This document shows positions 42,901-50,206 of a stretch of 64,000 nucleotides of DNA, in pieces. Source of the DNA: Fimbriimonadaceae bacterium. Its GTDB lineage: Bacteria; Armatimonadota; Fimbriimonadia; Fimbriimonadales; Fimbriimonadaceae. The notes below the pieces were generated by a model that saw only the letters and a program-made list of their open reading frames with translations, ran no database searches and was not told the origin of the DNA. The position numbers and the translations under genes were made by a program. The stretch lies in NCBI GenBank assembly GCA_019638775.1, contig JAHBTD010000001.1, positions 868,001 through 932,000 on the forward strand. The letters run 5' to 3'. Numbering within the stretch: the first letter of the stretch is position 1; the number at the start of each line of letters is the position of its first letter.

Positions 42901-44426
42901 GTGATCCCGGGCTGAACCCGATCCAGCGCACCACGACGCGCATCCTCAACAATCTGTATGAGGGTAAGGCGACTTTGGCGAGCCGGGCGTTTTTCTATGG
43001 GGCTGAGTTTAGCGAGACCCCGCCACTCTCGATCTACCGGGGAGAAAAGACAACCGATGTACGGGCTGTGCTGGGGTTAGAGTCGGGCGAAGCCAAGATC
43101 ACACGCCCGCAAGACGCGCTTCTACCGGGAGGCAGATGGTTCAATCCTGGCGAGCGGGGAGTGATCGTTTTGACACGTTCGATGGCGGATAAACTCGGCG
43201 TCGGCTCTTTAAGACCTGGGGCGGATACGATTCGCTTTGCGGGAATGCCTTTCAAAGTCGTGGGCGTAATCGAAGATGACGCTCTGCGTGCTATTCGCGA
43301 CTTGGATGGCGATGGCGTTTTGCCTGCGGACCTCACGATTACGCGGAGGTTCCAAACCGAATCTCGGTCCATCAATGCCGCGTTCAGGAGCTTTTTGAGG
43401 CTCGACCCAGAGGTTTGTGTGATCATCCCAACGGAAGATGCGCTCAGCCTGGGCGGGCAGATTCGATCGGTTGCCGTTCACTTCGACAACCCAGAGGACA
43501 CACGCAAGGCCTTGGATGAGCTGATGCCTCGCATTCGCATGAATGTTTATGCGGCGGTGCCGGAGGGTGACGGGCTCTCGGTCAAGACCTTTAGCACCCT
43601 GCAAGGCTCGAAGAGCACGGGCCTTGGTTTGGTCGTCGTGCAAATGCTCCTGGCTGCGGTGTTCATCCTGAACACGATGATCGCGAGCGTTTATGAGCGC
43701 AAACGCGACATCTCGATCTTCAGCGCCATTGGCTTGGCCCCCAATCATATCGCCGCACTATTCTTTGCCGAGTCGTTGGTTTACGGGGTCTTTGGCACGG
43801 TGATGGGTTACTTCCTGGCTCAGGGTGTTTCTCGTCTTGTCCTCATCACAGGGATTCTCCCTGGCCTTAACCTGAATTTCAGCGCATCCTCGGCGGTGAT
43901 GGCTGCCGTGCTCGTCATGGCTCTCGTGCTCCTGAGCACGATCTATCCGGCAAAGGTTGCGGCACGGATTGCAGCCCCGGCGCTGCAGGATGACTTTGCC
44001 GATGAACCGCCCGAAGGTGACGAATGGGAACTTGTTCTTCCCTTTAGGCTCTCGGAGGACGAAGCTCCGTCGCTGATCGCCTTCTTTGCCGATTGGTTCA
44101 AAGCCTATGAGGAGTTTACGATTGGTTCGTTTGTGACCAGCGGCACGACCATACAAGAAGATGCGCTTGACGGCTGCTTATGCCGCACCCATACGACCGC
44201 TTGGCTTGCCCCGTTTGACCTTGGCGTTTCTCAAGAGATTAACCTTGCCGCGCATCGGAGCGAGCTTCCGGGAGTGTGCAAAATCGTGCTTACGATTCGG
44301 CGCGAAAGCGGCGAACACGCCTACTGGCTCAACGTCAACAAGCGATTCTTGCCAAATATCCGCAAGCAGTTCCTTGCCTGGCGCACCAGTCGAGAGTCGG
44401 TGGATGCCCAACTTGCCGCCGTGTAA
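39999..44426 (+). CDS. M28-like domain fused to FtsX-type ABC permease, 1475 residues
   Basis: The protein has a signal peptide or anchor (SKRLLTVLACLGALLTAGPA), a PA-like insert, and an M28 peptidase-like domain (about 40-480). After a long extracytoplasmic region (500-800) come two TM helices (about 804-850), more TM segments to 895, an FtsX-type periplasmic domain, and an FtsX permease core (about 1205-1320; VFILNTMIASVYERKRDISI). A cytosolic C-terminal domain follows. In the M28 part the usual His-x-Asp is AYADS and the Glu-Glu pair is replaced (ALQGERE), so zinc catalysis is doubtful. No ATPase gene is adjacent. It may export or sense peptides or lipoproteins. Confidence 0.82.
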   Translation: MSKRLLTVLACLGALLTAGPAQTPSQNDYTPIYKAIRENIRESEIQKHLDQITKAPSRLAGSEGERRALEYAEGIFNRLGFVNIRKQPFSVTVPDPEAVGTLSITGGENVTAYPLWPNLVRTSTCDVSGPIVYGGMGSLDDLKGLDVAGSIVILEFNTGTRWRNAAKLGAKAIVFIEPSDTDRVQAEDTFSSVPLGVPRFWLPLRDIAPVLQAARDGKSVRLSCKQNWVLRETYNLLADLPGSVPAAKDERILLSAYADSMSAVPGLAPGADSASGLAALLELARLSKERSQRRPMTFMVTSAHFIALQGEREWVEHQQQAGKPDALLTISLDLSSTRASLAGFSRGWFYNYRNETTDTIRPLSRILRDHANRIAETYGLASGRDVYIDAVNDSDNRTWKNNIPGKFAMSCEPMIQATLNALTFATVDTPRPYLDTPLDTLDRVNVRAIADQTRSIGCLLAHLRRDSLSRTETSPYRVPLQPTTMRRLTTVGGFGEIEGRVVVFDASKSFIPDVPVEGSVATLLHENKTLLGVRAPMIQLTEPKTAHYSFIGVSPVSARFVRDRRPLRIAAFRMDPDSGNIDYGPAEGVLANYYSTMFMMTSSHKSTPIVAFPCVSQDIYDLSDPQDFQALPFVMALEARSEAVPKMYGLFIAEQDFFLADDIEDTAVLFAPPNMRYKLIGMSMAGEVRMTLTNSSDSEPTGTGFGMPGSEDADTLHLPALQAARDMIRLNESRIKNFAKYKILSDSVLDLQAKAKEELGLADQAVLDKDWAAVERHSRTAWAYALRAHPVIQGTNSDVINGVIFYLFLLLPFSFFLERLLIAAKLLTKQIMWSTIFFIASFALIYSIHPAFEIIYNPAVIFVAFVMGTLSLVVGGFIVGKFETSLKALKAAESGVKEIDLSRGTVAFAAFSLGISNMRRRKARTILTTLTLVVLTFIVLSFTSIVPDLKVYETASPNQATYSGILVRDPGLNPIQRTTTRILNNLYEGKATLASRAFFYGAEFSETPPLSIYRGEKTTDVRAVLGLESGEAKITRPQDALLPGGRWFNPGERGVIVLTRSMADKLGVGSLRPGADTIRFAGMPFKVVGVIEDDALRAIRDLDGDGVLPADLTITRRFQTESRSINAAFRSFLRLDPEVCVIIPTEDALSLGGQIRSVAVHFDNPEDTRKALDELMPRIRMNVYAAVPEGDGLSVKTFSTLQGSKSTGLGLVVVQMLLAAVFILNTMIASVYERKRDISIFSAIGLAPNHIAALFFAESLVYGVFGTVMGYFLAQGVSRLVLITGILPGLNLNFSASSAVMAAVLVMALVLLSTIYPAKVAARIAAPALQDDFADEPPEGDEWELVLPFRLSEDEAPSLIAFFADWFKAYEEFTIGSFVTSGTTIQEDALDGCLCRTHTTAWLAPFDLGVSQEINLAAHRSELPGVCKIVLTIRRESGEHAYWLNVNKRFLPNIRKQFLAWRTSRESVDAQLAAV

Positions 44427-44430
44427 ATAA

Positions 44431-44468
44431 GAACGACCCTTGAGAGCGTGAGCCTTCAAGGGTCGTTC
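44431..44468. terminator. bidirectional terminator between convergent genes
   Basis: GAACGACCCTTGA (44431-44443) pairs with TCAAGGGTCGTTC (44456-44468). It serves the giant permease on one strand and the minus-strand secreted gene on the other, though T tracts are short. Confidence 0.7.
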
Positions 44469-44476
44469 GGCAAAGA

Positions 44477-45064
44477 CTACTTACTTAGGGCAACCAAGAG
44501 ATCGTAGGCAAGCGGATCGAGGATGACGTCGCGAATGAAGTACTTGATCTTCTCGTCGTCGCTCATCTTGTCGGGCTCAGCCTTGGGATTGTAAACCTTG
44601 ATGTCGAGAGATTTTGACGCGGTTTTGAGCTGGCCTTCGTTGAGCGCACTCTTCATCACCGCCAATACGTCGTCTGCGTTTTCTGAGGCAGCGGCATCTC
44701 TGAGGATCGCAAACCCGATGAACAGTCGATTGAGTTTGTTGAGGAGTTCTTTGGAGGGAACGGCGCCCTTCTTCACGCCATCCTCGTAGGCTCTGTCGAT
44801 CTCAATCTCGACGAGCTTGAGATTGTCGGCCTCACGCTGGATGACCTGTTTCACCTTCGCCCGACATTTTTCAATCGCGGGCAGAAGCTGCTTGATCTGG
44901 TCCTTGGTCATCACCAAAGGCAAGATGTGATTCAACAAATCGAGCTGTCGAGCCCTCGACAAGATGGCATCGGAGCGTTTTGCGGTTGCATCGGGGACCG
45001 TTTGCGCGGGGGCAGCGGCGACGATTGAGACAATAAGGAGTACTGCTAAGAGGACGCGTTTCAT
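44477..45064 (-). CDS. secreted helical protein of unknown function
   Basis: This 195-residue protein has a signal peptide (KRVLLAVLLIVSIVAAAPAQ) and a fully helical, Lys-rich mature part (QIKQLLPAIEKCRAKVKQVI; EIEIDRAYEDGVKKGAVPSK). Its 5' end overlaps the stop of the upstream membrane protein by ATGA. The two genes form a small operon. I do not recognise the family. Confidence 0.75.
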   Translation of the reverse strand: MKRVLLAVLLIVSIVAAAPAQTVPDATAKRSDAILSRARQLDLLNHILPLVMTKDQIKQLLPAIEKCRAKVKQVIQREADNLKLVEIEIDRAYEDGVKKGAVPSKELLNKLNRLFIGFAILRDAAASENADDVLAVMKSALNEGQLKTASKSLDIKVYNPKAEPDKMSDDEKIKYFIRDVILDPLAYDLLVALSK

Positions 45065-45444
45065 GATTCCAAACCTTCTTTTTCCTGAATTGTGGACGAT
45101 TGGGGAGCAACTGACGTTACTTCACGTTCCATCAACGTTGTCATGATGGCGGCCGCCAACGTTTGTGCGTGGACGAATACACATCCTACCGCCGCCACGA
45201 TCAGCCAACCCACCGGACTTAACGACCCTTCGGCAGTCCCTGCAAATTGCGATGCGCCGTACATGCCGAACATCAGCACGATCAACCCACCGATCATCAG
45301 CCAGATTGAGGCAAGAATTCGCTTGTTTTTCTCAATCTGTCCGTACTTCTTTCGAATCTGAGGACCTCGGCGCCAAACTGTCCAGCCGTACGCCACCCAG
45401 ACCACGAAGCTCACAACTGCTTCCAGGGTAACCACCGTCCGCAT
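45061..45444 (-). CDS. three-TM membrane protein
   Basis: This 127-residue protein has TM segments at about 5-23, 45-63 and 76-103, a basic loop after the first (RRGPQIRKKYGQIEKNKR) and a polar tail. It is the first gene of a two-gene unit with the secreted helical protein. It is divergent from the PfkB gene; the two 5' ends are about 40 bp apart. The function is unknown. Confidence 0.7.
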   Translation of the reverse strand: MRTVVTLEAVVSFVVWVAYGWTVWRRGPQIRKKYGQIEKNKRILASIWLMIGGLIVLMFGMYGASQFAGTAEGSLSPVGWLIVAAVGCVFVHAQTLAAAIMTTLMEREVTSVAPQSSTIQEKEGLES

Positions 45445-45481
45445 GTTACTCGCTTCGCGGCATTCGGGTAGATTCGGCGGG

Positions 45482-46387
45482 TTGATTCTCGTTTACGGAA
45501 CGATATGTATCGACCAAATGCGCACGATTAAACAACTCCCACCGAGCGGGGGCTACGTGGAGATTCTTGAGGAGCGCATTTTACTTGGCGGCGAAGCCGC
45601 GAACACCGCGTATGCGCTGATGCAGTGGGACGCGGACATGCGTCTTGCCGGAAATCCCCTCGGGCTTGACGCGGATGGAAGACAACTTGCCGATCTTGTC
45701 CGGAAGAGCGGCCTGCCGATGCAGGACTTGCAAGAACGTGATGCGACCACGCCTGTTTGCGACATCTACGTGACGCCCAACGGCGAGCGGACAATGTTCG
45801 GGAAGGGCTTTGCCACGATCACCGACTCGCTTGATCCCCCCTCCGCGCCTTTCGCAGCGGAAGGCTGGTTCACACTTGACTCCAACTTGCGTGAATCGGG
45901 CGACGATGCCCTGCGGCTTGCAAAAGGGGCGGGGATGCACCTCTATGTGATGGACATTCTAGACCCCTCCATCGAATTTGCTGCGACCGATGTTTGGCAG
46001 TGCAGTACCGATTGGGCGGGAGTTCGGGGCGATGTCGCTGGAAACTTGGAGTGGGTTCGGAGGTGGGGGGATCGGCACGGATGTGCGGCGATTCTCACCG
46101 ATGGTTCCAACGGCTTTGTCGCTGGTGGCCCCGGACAGGCTCCCAAGCACTTTTTCCCATATCCATGTCCAAAAGTCGTGGACTCCACCGGTGCGGGCGA
46201 TATGTTTAGAGCGGGGATGCTGTTTGGGCTGGACCAAGGCTGGCCCTTCTCTCAGTGCTTGAGCTTTGCTGCGGCGGCGGGGAGTTTAAAGTGTCAGGCG
46301 TTGGGGGCGATGACCTACGTGCCAACTTTGGATGAAGTGCAAGCCCACATCTCAGCGCATCCTGATGTCGCTGAGCAATACATCTGA
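45482..46387 (+). CDS. PfkB-family carbohydrate kinase
   Basis: TTG at 45482 is preferred because it gives the normal family N-terminus (ILVYGTICIDQM); TAGATT lies 7 nt before it, again leaderless-like. The 301-residue product has the substrate loop GGEAANTAYALMQWD, NGERTMFGKG, and the anion hole/catalytic base motif DSTGAGDMFRAGMLFGL with Asp at the GAGD. PfkB kinases phosphorylate sugars or nucleosides with ATP. The sugar cannot be told. It ends 2 bp from the candidate selenoprotein gene on the other strand. Confidence 0.9.
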   Translation: MILVYGTICIDQMRTIKQLPPSGGYVEILEERILLGGEAANTAYALMQWDADMRLAGNPLGLDADGRQLADLVRKSGLPMQDLQERDATTPVCDIYVTPNGERTMFGKGFATITDSLDPPSAPFAAEGWFTLDSNLRESGDDALRLAKGAGMHLYVMDILDPSIEFAATDVWQCSTDWAGVRGDVAGNLEWVRRWGDRHGCAAILTDGSNGFVAGGPGQAPKHFFPYPCPKVVDSTGAGDMFRAGMLFGLDQGWPFSQCLSFAAAAGSLKCQALGAMTYVPTLDEVQAHISAHPDVAEQYI

Positions 46388-46389
46388 CA

Positions 46390-46524
46390 TCAGTCTCTAT
46401 CTTTGTGCTTCGGATCCACCGAGCAAGAGCCTGTCCATCACGTAGGAACGCCGAGCTTGGGGCCAAGCCAAAGCTGCCAGATGACGTAGAGAGCGAAAAA
46501 GCCTCCGACAATCCAGGGGTTCAT
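46390..46524 (-). CDS. candidate small membrane selenoprotein (in-frame UGA = Sec29)
   Basis: Read with UGA at 46440-46438 as selenocysteine, the frame gives 44 residues. A single hydrophobic segment comes first (NPWIVGGFFALYVIWQLWLG), then a short linker PKLGVPT, then U-WTGSC with Cys34 five positions on, and a polar charged tail. Just after the UGA, a hairpin TGC-TCGG-TGGAT-CCGA-A-GCA has its apical loop about 19 nt downstream and a G in the first two loop bases, matching the usual bacterial SECIS rules. tRNA-Sec lies in the same window. Codons before the UGA look coding. No Shine-Dalgarno is present. Without recoding the ORF would be only 28 codons. Confidence 0.55.
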
Positions 46525-46616
46525 ACTTCTATAAGACGACCTTGGGACGGAAAGCTCCCGGATTCATAGCGAAGTCCCACTGGGGCCGCCTCCAGTGGGT
46601 TTGCAATTGGACGGGA

Positions 46617-47132
46617 TTAGTCTGCTCGACGCATCCAAACTTCGATATCGCCTTCGCGAACAGCTCCTTCGAAGTGATACGTTACGTCAGACTCATTCGC
46701 GCGAAAACTCACGCTGATTTTGTCGCGTCGGTCGGAATTCGGGCGAGAGTTCTTCGCCTTAAAATCTCCAACCCGAACTACAAGCGGTCCGTGGAACCGA
46801 TGTCGCTCGTTGTTTCGCATAACCACCATGACAGCAGGACCGCCAAACGCGGCTGTGTCTCCGTCCTTGGCAAATTCACGGCACTCCGGCATTTCGATGC
46901 GAACAGCTGTGTTATTGCTCGGGATCCGGGCCTCCCACACAAACTTTCCATCGACAACCGGCTCCCCATTACGCCGCATAGCTTTACGGACCTCGAAGTT
47001 GAACGATCCGTGGAGTTGATCGTTGTTCACGGCAACTCCTCTTCCTTTCGCGCCGGCAACTCCCGCGTGCTGCGCTAAGGCGAGCGATGCGAGCACAACC
47101 GACAAAACAATCATTAGCTTCTTTGCTAACAT
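46617..47132 (-). CDS. secreted beta-rich protein of unknown function
   Basis: ATG at 47132 follows GGAGGT at good spacing and opens a signal peptide (LAKKLMIVLSVVLASLALAQ). The 171-residue product is beta-strand rich and basic (HGSFNFEVRKAMRRNGEP, VMVVMRNNERHRFHG, ISVSFRANESDVTYHFEG), perhaps a small jelly-roll. It has no cysteines that would form a domain signature. I do not recognise it. A CCCACTGG/CCAGTGGG hairpin (about 46573-46596) lies past its 3' end and may be its terminator. Confidence 0.7.
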   Translation of the reverse strand: MLAKKLMIVLSVVLASLALAQHAGVAGAKGRGVAVNNDQLHGSFNFEVRKAMRRNGEPVVDGKFVWEARIPSNNTAVRIEMPECREFAKDGDTAAFGGPAVMVVMRNNERHRFHGPLVVRVGDFKAKNSRPNSDRRDKISVSFRANESDVTYHFEGAVREGDIEVWMRRAD

Positions 47133-47306
47133 GACATACCTCCATAAGGTTAAAGTCGAAGCCGCAAACATGCGGCCTCAGAGCGAGTGGACCGCGAGCC
47201 TATAGTGATTGTTCAGTGAACTGTTATTTTTGCCAGTCGCACCGCTTGACGTGAACGAATGGGCTTATGGAGTTCGCAAAGCCAGAATCTGCGGCGACTA
47301 CTGGTG

Positions 47307-48233
47307 TTAAGGAAGCTCGTAACGCCAGTAAGCTGGCTGCCCATCGATCGACCAAAGCGCATCGCTTTCGGAAAGGTAAACCTTGCGACCGTCGAAGTTG
47401 TATTCGATCCGACCCGATTTCAGCGCATGGCGAGCGGCTTTAAGCATTCTGCTGTGGCGGCGCCATGTTCGTATCTGAGGAATTGCGGCGAGCCCAAATC
47501 CGAGGGTCATAAGGGTGATCAGATAAACATCCTCTGGCTTAAATCCAACTCTCATAGGGAACGTCACGCAAACTATGATAAAAAATGGCATCACGAGAGA
47601 TGCGATCAAACCAAGTCCATTGTTTCGATAAGTCTGCAGTTCGGACTTTTCCGTTGGTGTCAGAGACCGCTCACGCACGCCTTCCGCTTGTGGAATTGGC
47701 GCAAACCTTCGGATGCTCAACCTCCGAAAGAGCCCATGCGCGGACAAGCCTTGAATGCGGACAATCCGCCCATCGGCAAAGCACTCGACAAAAAACTCAC
47801 CGAGCGGTTGGCTCATTGTCATGGCGAGGCGGGCGATCTTGCGATGCTGACTGGTCCAATGTCGCCTATCCGGCAGCCAACCTTGGAACTGATAGATGTA
47901 TCCATGCCTTTGTATGATCCTTAGGTTGGAGAATGATATGAACTGGTTGAAGGCAAGACAGGCAGCCACGAAGCTCGCTATGAAAAGTGTGCAAGAGCTC
48001 ACCGTCGACAATAATCTGCCGTTTGTAAACTGCCACGACGAACTAAGGATGAGCAAGATTGGGGCGGTGACGAAGCCAAGCAACATATAAAAGATCGCTC
48101 TGCGAATGCTTGCTGTCAGCAAGGTCGATTCTTCCGTCGTCATCAGCCGCATCCCAACAAGCTTCAGGCCCCCAACACAGAGGTCCCAACCCATGTTGCG
48201 CTGATGTTCGATCAGAGGCCACGAATACGGCAT
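47307..48233 (-). CDS. membrane protein of unknown function
   Basis: This product of about 308 residues has TM segments near residues 45-70, 78-98, 215-238 and 243-262, with a soluble loop of about 110 residues between pairs 2 and 3. The loop holds a PH-like or bPH-like pattern (IIQRHGYIYQFQGWLPDRRH, FADGRIVRIQG). The C-terminus continues with a YNFDGRKVYLSESDALWSI segment. The start is unsure: ATG at 48233 has TATCAA 7 nt upstream; ATG at 48143 would give a shorter form. The function is unknown. Confidence 0.65.
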   Translation of the reverse strand: MPYSWPLIEHQRNMGWDLCVGGLKLVGMRLMTTEESTLLTASIRRAIFYMLLGFVTAPILLILSSSWQFTNGRLLSTVSSCTLFIASFVAACLAFNQFISFSNLRIIQRHGYIYQFQGWLPDRRHWTSQHRKIARLAMTMSQPLGEFFVECFADGRIVRIQGLSAHGLFRRLSIRRFAPIPQAEGVRERSLTPTEKSELQTYRNNGLGLIASLVMPFFIIVCVTFPMRVGFKPEDVYLITLMTLGFGLAAIPQIRTWRRHSRMLKAARHALKSGRIEYNFDGRKVYLSESDALWSIDGQPAYWRYELP

Positions 48234-48298
48234 TGTCCTGTTGATATTCTACAACGAGTTCGGCGGGTTCACATTCCCGGGTAAACATACGAACGCCG

Positions 48299-49054
48299 AT
48301 GAAACTTGCTGAAATGACTTGGAAAGAGGTCGATGCGATCTCACGCGACGTGGTTGTTCTGATCCCTACTGGATCGCTTGAGCAGCACGGCCCTCATCTG
48401 ACCCTGTTTACCGACTCGCTTTTGGCGACTTCGGCGGGTGAGGCGGTTGAACGCAATCTTCCCAGCAAAGTCTTGCTAACGCCGACGCTGTGGCTGGGCG
48501 CTTCGGGGCATCATCTCAAGTTCTCGGGGACGTTAAGCGCGTCGTTTGAAGCGTACATGGGGGCGATTGAGAGTGTTGTGGAGTCGCTCATCCCTCACGG
48601 GTTCCACAAGTTTTACGTGATCAATGGGCACGGGGGAAACACGGAACCGAACGGGATGGTGATGCGCACTTTGAAGGCGCGGCACCCAGAGATGACTTTT
48701 GGCCACTCGGGCTACTTCGGGTTTATTAAGCCTGAGGATTGTGCGGCGGTGATGGAGGGGCCACTCAAGCACATCAAGCACTCCTGCGAAGCAGAGGTCA
48801 GTCTGATCATGCACCTGCATCCGGATCGCGTCCGCCCCGATCAGCTGCGCAACGACGGCTTGAAGTCGAGCCCGTCGCTGCAGGGCGTCATCCACCACTT
48901 TGATGAGATGACGGAAGAGGGGTCGCTCGGCTACGCCAAGCTTGGCACGGCAGAAAAGGGGCGCAAGCTGTTCGAGCTCGCCATCGTGGGCGCAACCAAA
49001 GAGATCGAAACGATCGCCGATGGCTACGTGCTTGTCCAAGACTTTACGCCTTAA
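48299..49054 (+). CDS. creatininase family amidohydrolase
   Basis: This 251-residue enzyme has the creatininase/MftE-type metal motifs: Glu-x-His in GSLEQHGPHL, Asp in FTDSLL, His in ASGHHLKFSGT, and GHGGNTE with its His and Glu. Family members hydrolyse cyclic or linear amides (creatinine, formamidopyrimidines, mycofactocin intermediates). No mycofactocin or creatine genes are near. The stop overlaps the 3' end of the convergent DUF6614-like gene by 4 bp. The substrate is unknown. Confidence 0.92.
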   Translation: MKLAEMTWKEVDAISRDVVVLIPTGSLEQHGPHLTLFTDSLLATSAGEAVERNLPSKVLLTPTLWLGASGHHLKFSGTLSASFEAYMGAIESVVESLIPHGFHKFYVINGHGGNTEPNGMVMRTLKARHPEMTFGHSGYFGFIKPEDCAAVMEGPLKHIKHSCEAEVSLIMHLHPDRVRPDQLRNDGLKSSPSLQGVIHHFDEMTEEGSLGYAKLGTAEKGRKLFELAIVGATKEIETIADGYVLVQDFTP

Positions 49055-49389
49055 GCGTCGTAGCGTATGGAATCGGGGAAATCGCGATAGAGTCCGGCCT
49101 TATAGTCCACGACGCGCGAGTAGACCGCACGGTGAAGCTCTTCAACATCGGGCGCGCGAGTCGCTGCGATGTTAAAGGCGGCGTCGAGATCGGCAAGCTT
49201 GTGGAAGTCGATCTGGACATGGAACTCACCCAATAGCTCCGGCCCGAATCCGAACTTTCGGCGCTGTATCCGATACCCGCTCACCGTTCCTGCATTCTTC
49301 AAATGGTCAAGGTAAGTCTGAATAGCCCTGACCAGTTCCAAATCCTTCGCGCCAGGAGCAAGGTTTACCCAGATATGGTAGGTGTCCAT
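49051..49389 (-). CDS. DUF6614-like small protein
   Basis: This 112-residue protein has the alpha/beta layout YHIWVNLAPGAKDLELVRAI, FGFGPELLGEFHVQIDF and LYRDFPDSIRYDA. I associate this with small ferredoxin-like-fold proteins annotated DUF6614, of unknown role. It is convergent with the creatininase gene and overlaps it by 4 bp at the 3' ends. The assignment is from recall of pattern. Confidence 0.65.
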   Translation of the reverse strand: MDTYHIWVNLAPGAKDLELVRAIQTYLDHLKNAGTVSGYRIQRRKFGFGPELLGEFHVQIDFHKLADLDAAFNIAATRAPDVEELHRAVYSRVVDYKAGLYRDFPDSIRYDA

Positions 49390-49465
49390 ATCGCAAGGCT
49401 ACTCGACTAGATTCCCCTCTCCCCAGCAAGAGACTCACTGTACAATAGCAAAGAGAGAGGTTACG

Positions 49466-50137
49466 ATGTTTTCGCAGCTTAACACTCAGCAGAAGTTCAG
49501 TTATGTGGTGATCTCGGCATTGGCGCTTGGGGCGATGGCGTTTGCGGGAGCGAGGCAGATTCGTTCCACGCAAGAGATCAAACTAACACCCATCGCTGTG
49601 GAGGAGCCTAGTGCGGCAACGCAGCCTGGGCCAAGCGTGCCTGTTGAGTTGGTTGTGGATGTTACGGGCGAAGTCGCCAAGCCGGGAGTTTATAAGTTTG
49701 GTGCGTCGGACAGGGTGCTTGATGCCATCGCAAAGGCGGGTGGATCCAAACCGGAAGCGGACATCGAGGCGCTGAACCAGGCCGCACCGCTGATTGATGG
49801 AACTCAGCTATATGTGCCCAAGAGGCAATCCTCGGATGAATCCAAGGTTGCCGAATCCTACTCGGGAAGAAACGCGAGCGCTGGCTCAAGCTATCAAAAG
49901 GCATCACGGGGGCAAGGCTCGAAGAAGCCAAAACTCCCCGCCCCGAACTCTATCAGCATCAATTCTGCAACGGCGGCACAACTCGAAACGCTGCCGGGTA
50001 TTGGGCCGGTGACAGCGGCAAAGATCATCGAATACCGCAAAGCGAACGGCTCCTTCAAGTCGATCGACGAACTGGAGAAGGTTAAAGGGATCGGGCCAAA
50101 GAAGCTGGAAGCGGTCCGCAAGTATGTCCGACTCTAA
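49466..50137 (+). CDS. comEA: ComEA-like DNA-binding protein (SLBB + helix-hairpin-helix)
   Basis: ATG at 49466 is chosen because GAGAGAGG precedes it and TACAAT (49440-49445) lies upstream. The 223-residue protein has one N-terminal TM anchor (about 11-29). An SLBB domain (about 60-118; VVDVTGEVAKPGVYKF, VLDAIAKAGG) is followed by a linker and a ComEA-type double HhH (ISINSATAAQLETLPGIGPV, IDELEKVKGIGPKKLEAV). ComEA binds incoming double-stranded DNA at the outer face of the inner membrane during transformation. This suggests natural competence; comEC is not in the window. Confidence 0.92.
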   Translation: MFSQLNTQQKFSYVVISALALGAMAFAGARQIRSTQEIKLTPIAVEEPSAATQPGPSVPVELVVDVTGEVAKPGVYKFGASDRVLDAIAKAGGSKPEADIEALNQAAPLIDGTQLYVPKRQSSDESKVAESYSGRNASAGSSYQKASRGQGSKKPKLPAPNSISINSATAAQLETLPGIGPVTAAKIIEYRKANGSFKSIDELEKVKGIGPKKLEAVRKYVRL

Positions 50138-50143
50138 GACTGG

Positions 50144-50149
50144 CATAAT
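50144..50149 (+). promoter_or_regulatory. -10-like CATAAT upstream of a mini-ORF
   Basis: CATAAT lies exactly 6 nt before an ATG at 50156, which opens a 16-codon frame ending at the amine oxidase start. Confidence 0.45.
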
Positions 50150-50155
50150 GAACCT

Positions 50156-50206
50156 ATGCAGGCTTGGGCAACGGAGTGCAATGGGCGGGGAGAGGCTCGC
50201 ACATGA
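50156..50206 (+). CDS. possible 16-codon leader peptide coupled to the amine oxidase gene
   Basis: ATG at 50156 has the leaderless layout (CATAAT plus 6 nt). The frame gives MQAWATECNGRGEART and its TGA overlaps the ATG of the next gene (ATGA at 50203). It could deliver ribosomes to the main gene by termination-reinitiation, helped by the GGGGAGAGG just before 50203. The peptide itself may have no role. Confidence 0.3.
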   Translation: MQAWATECNGRGEART

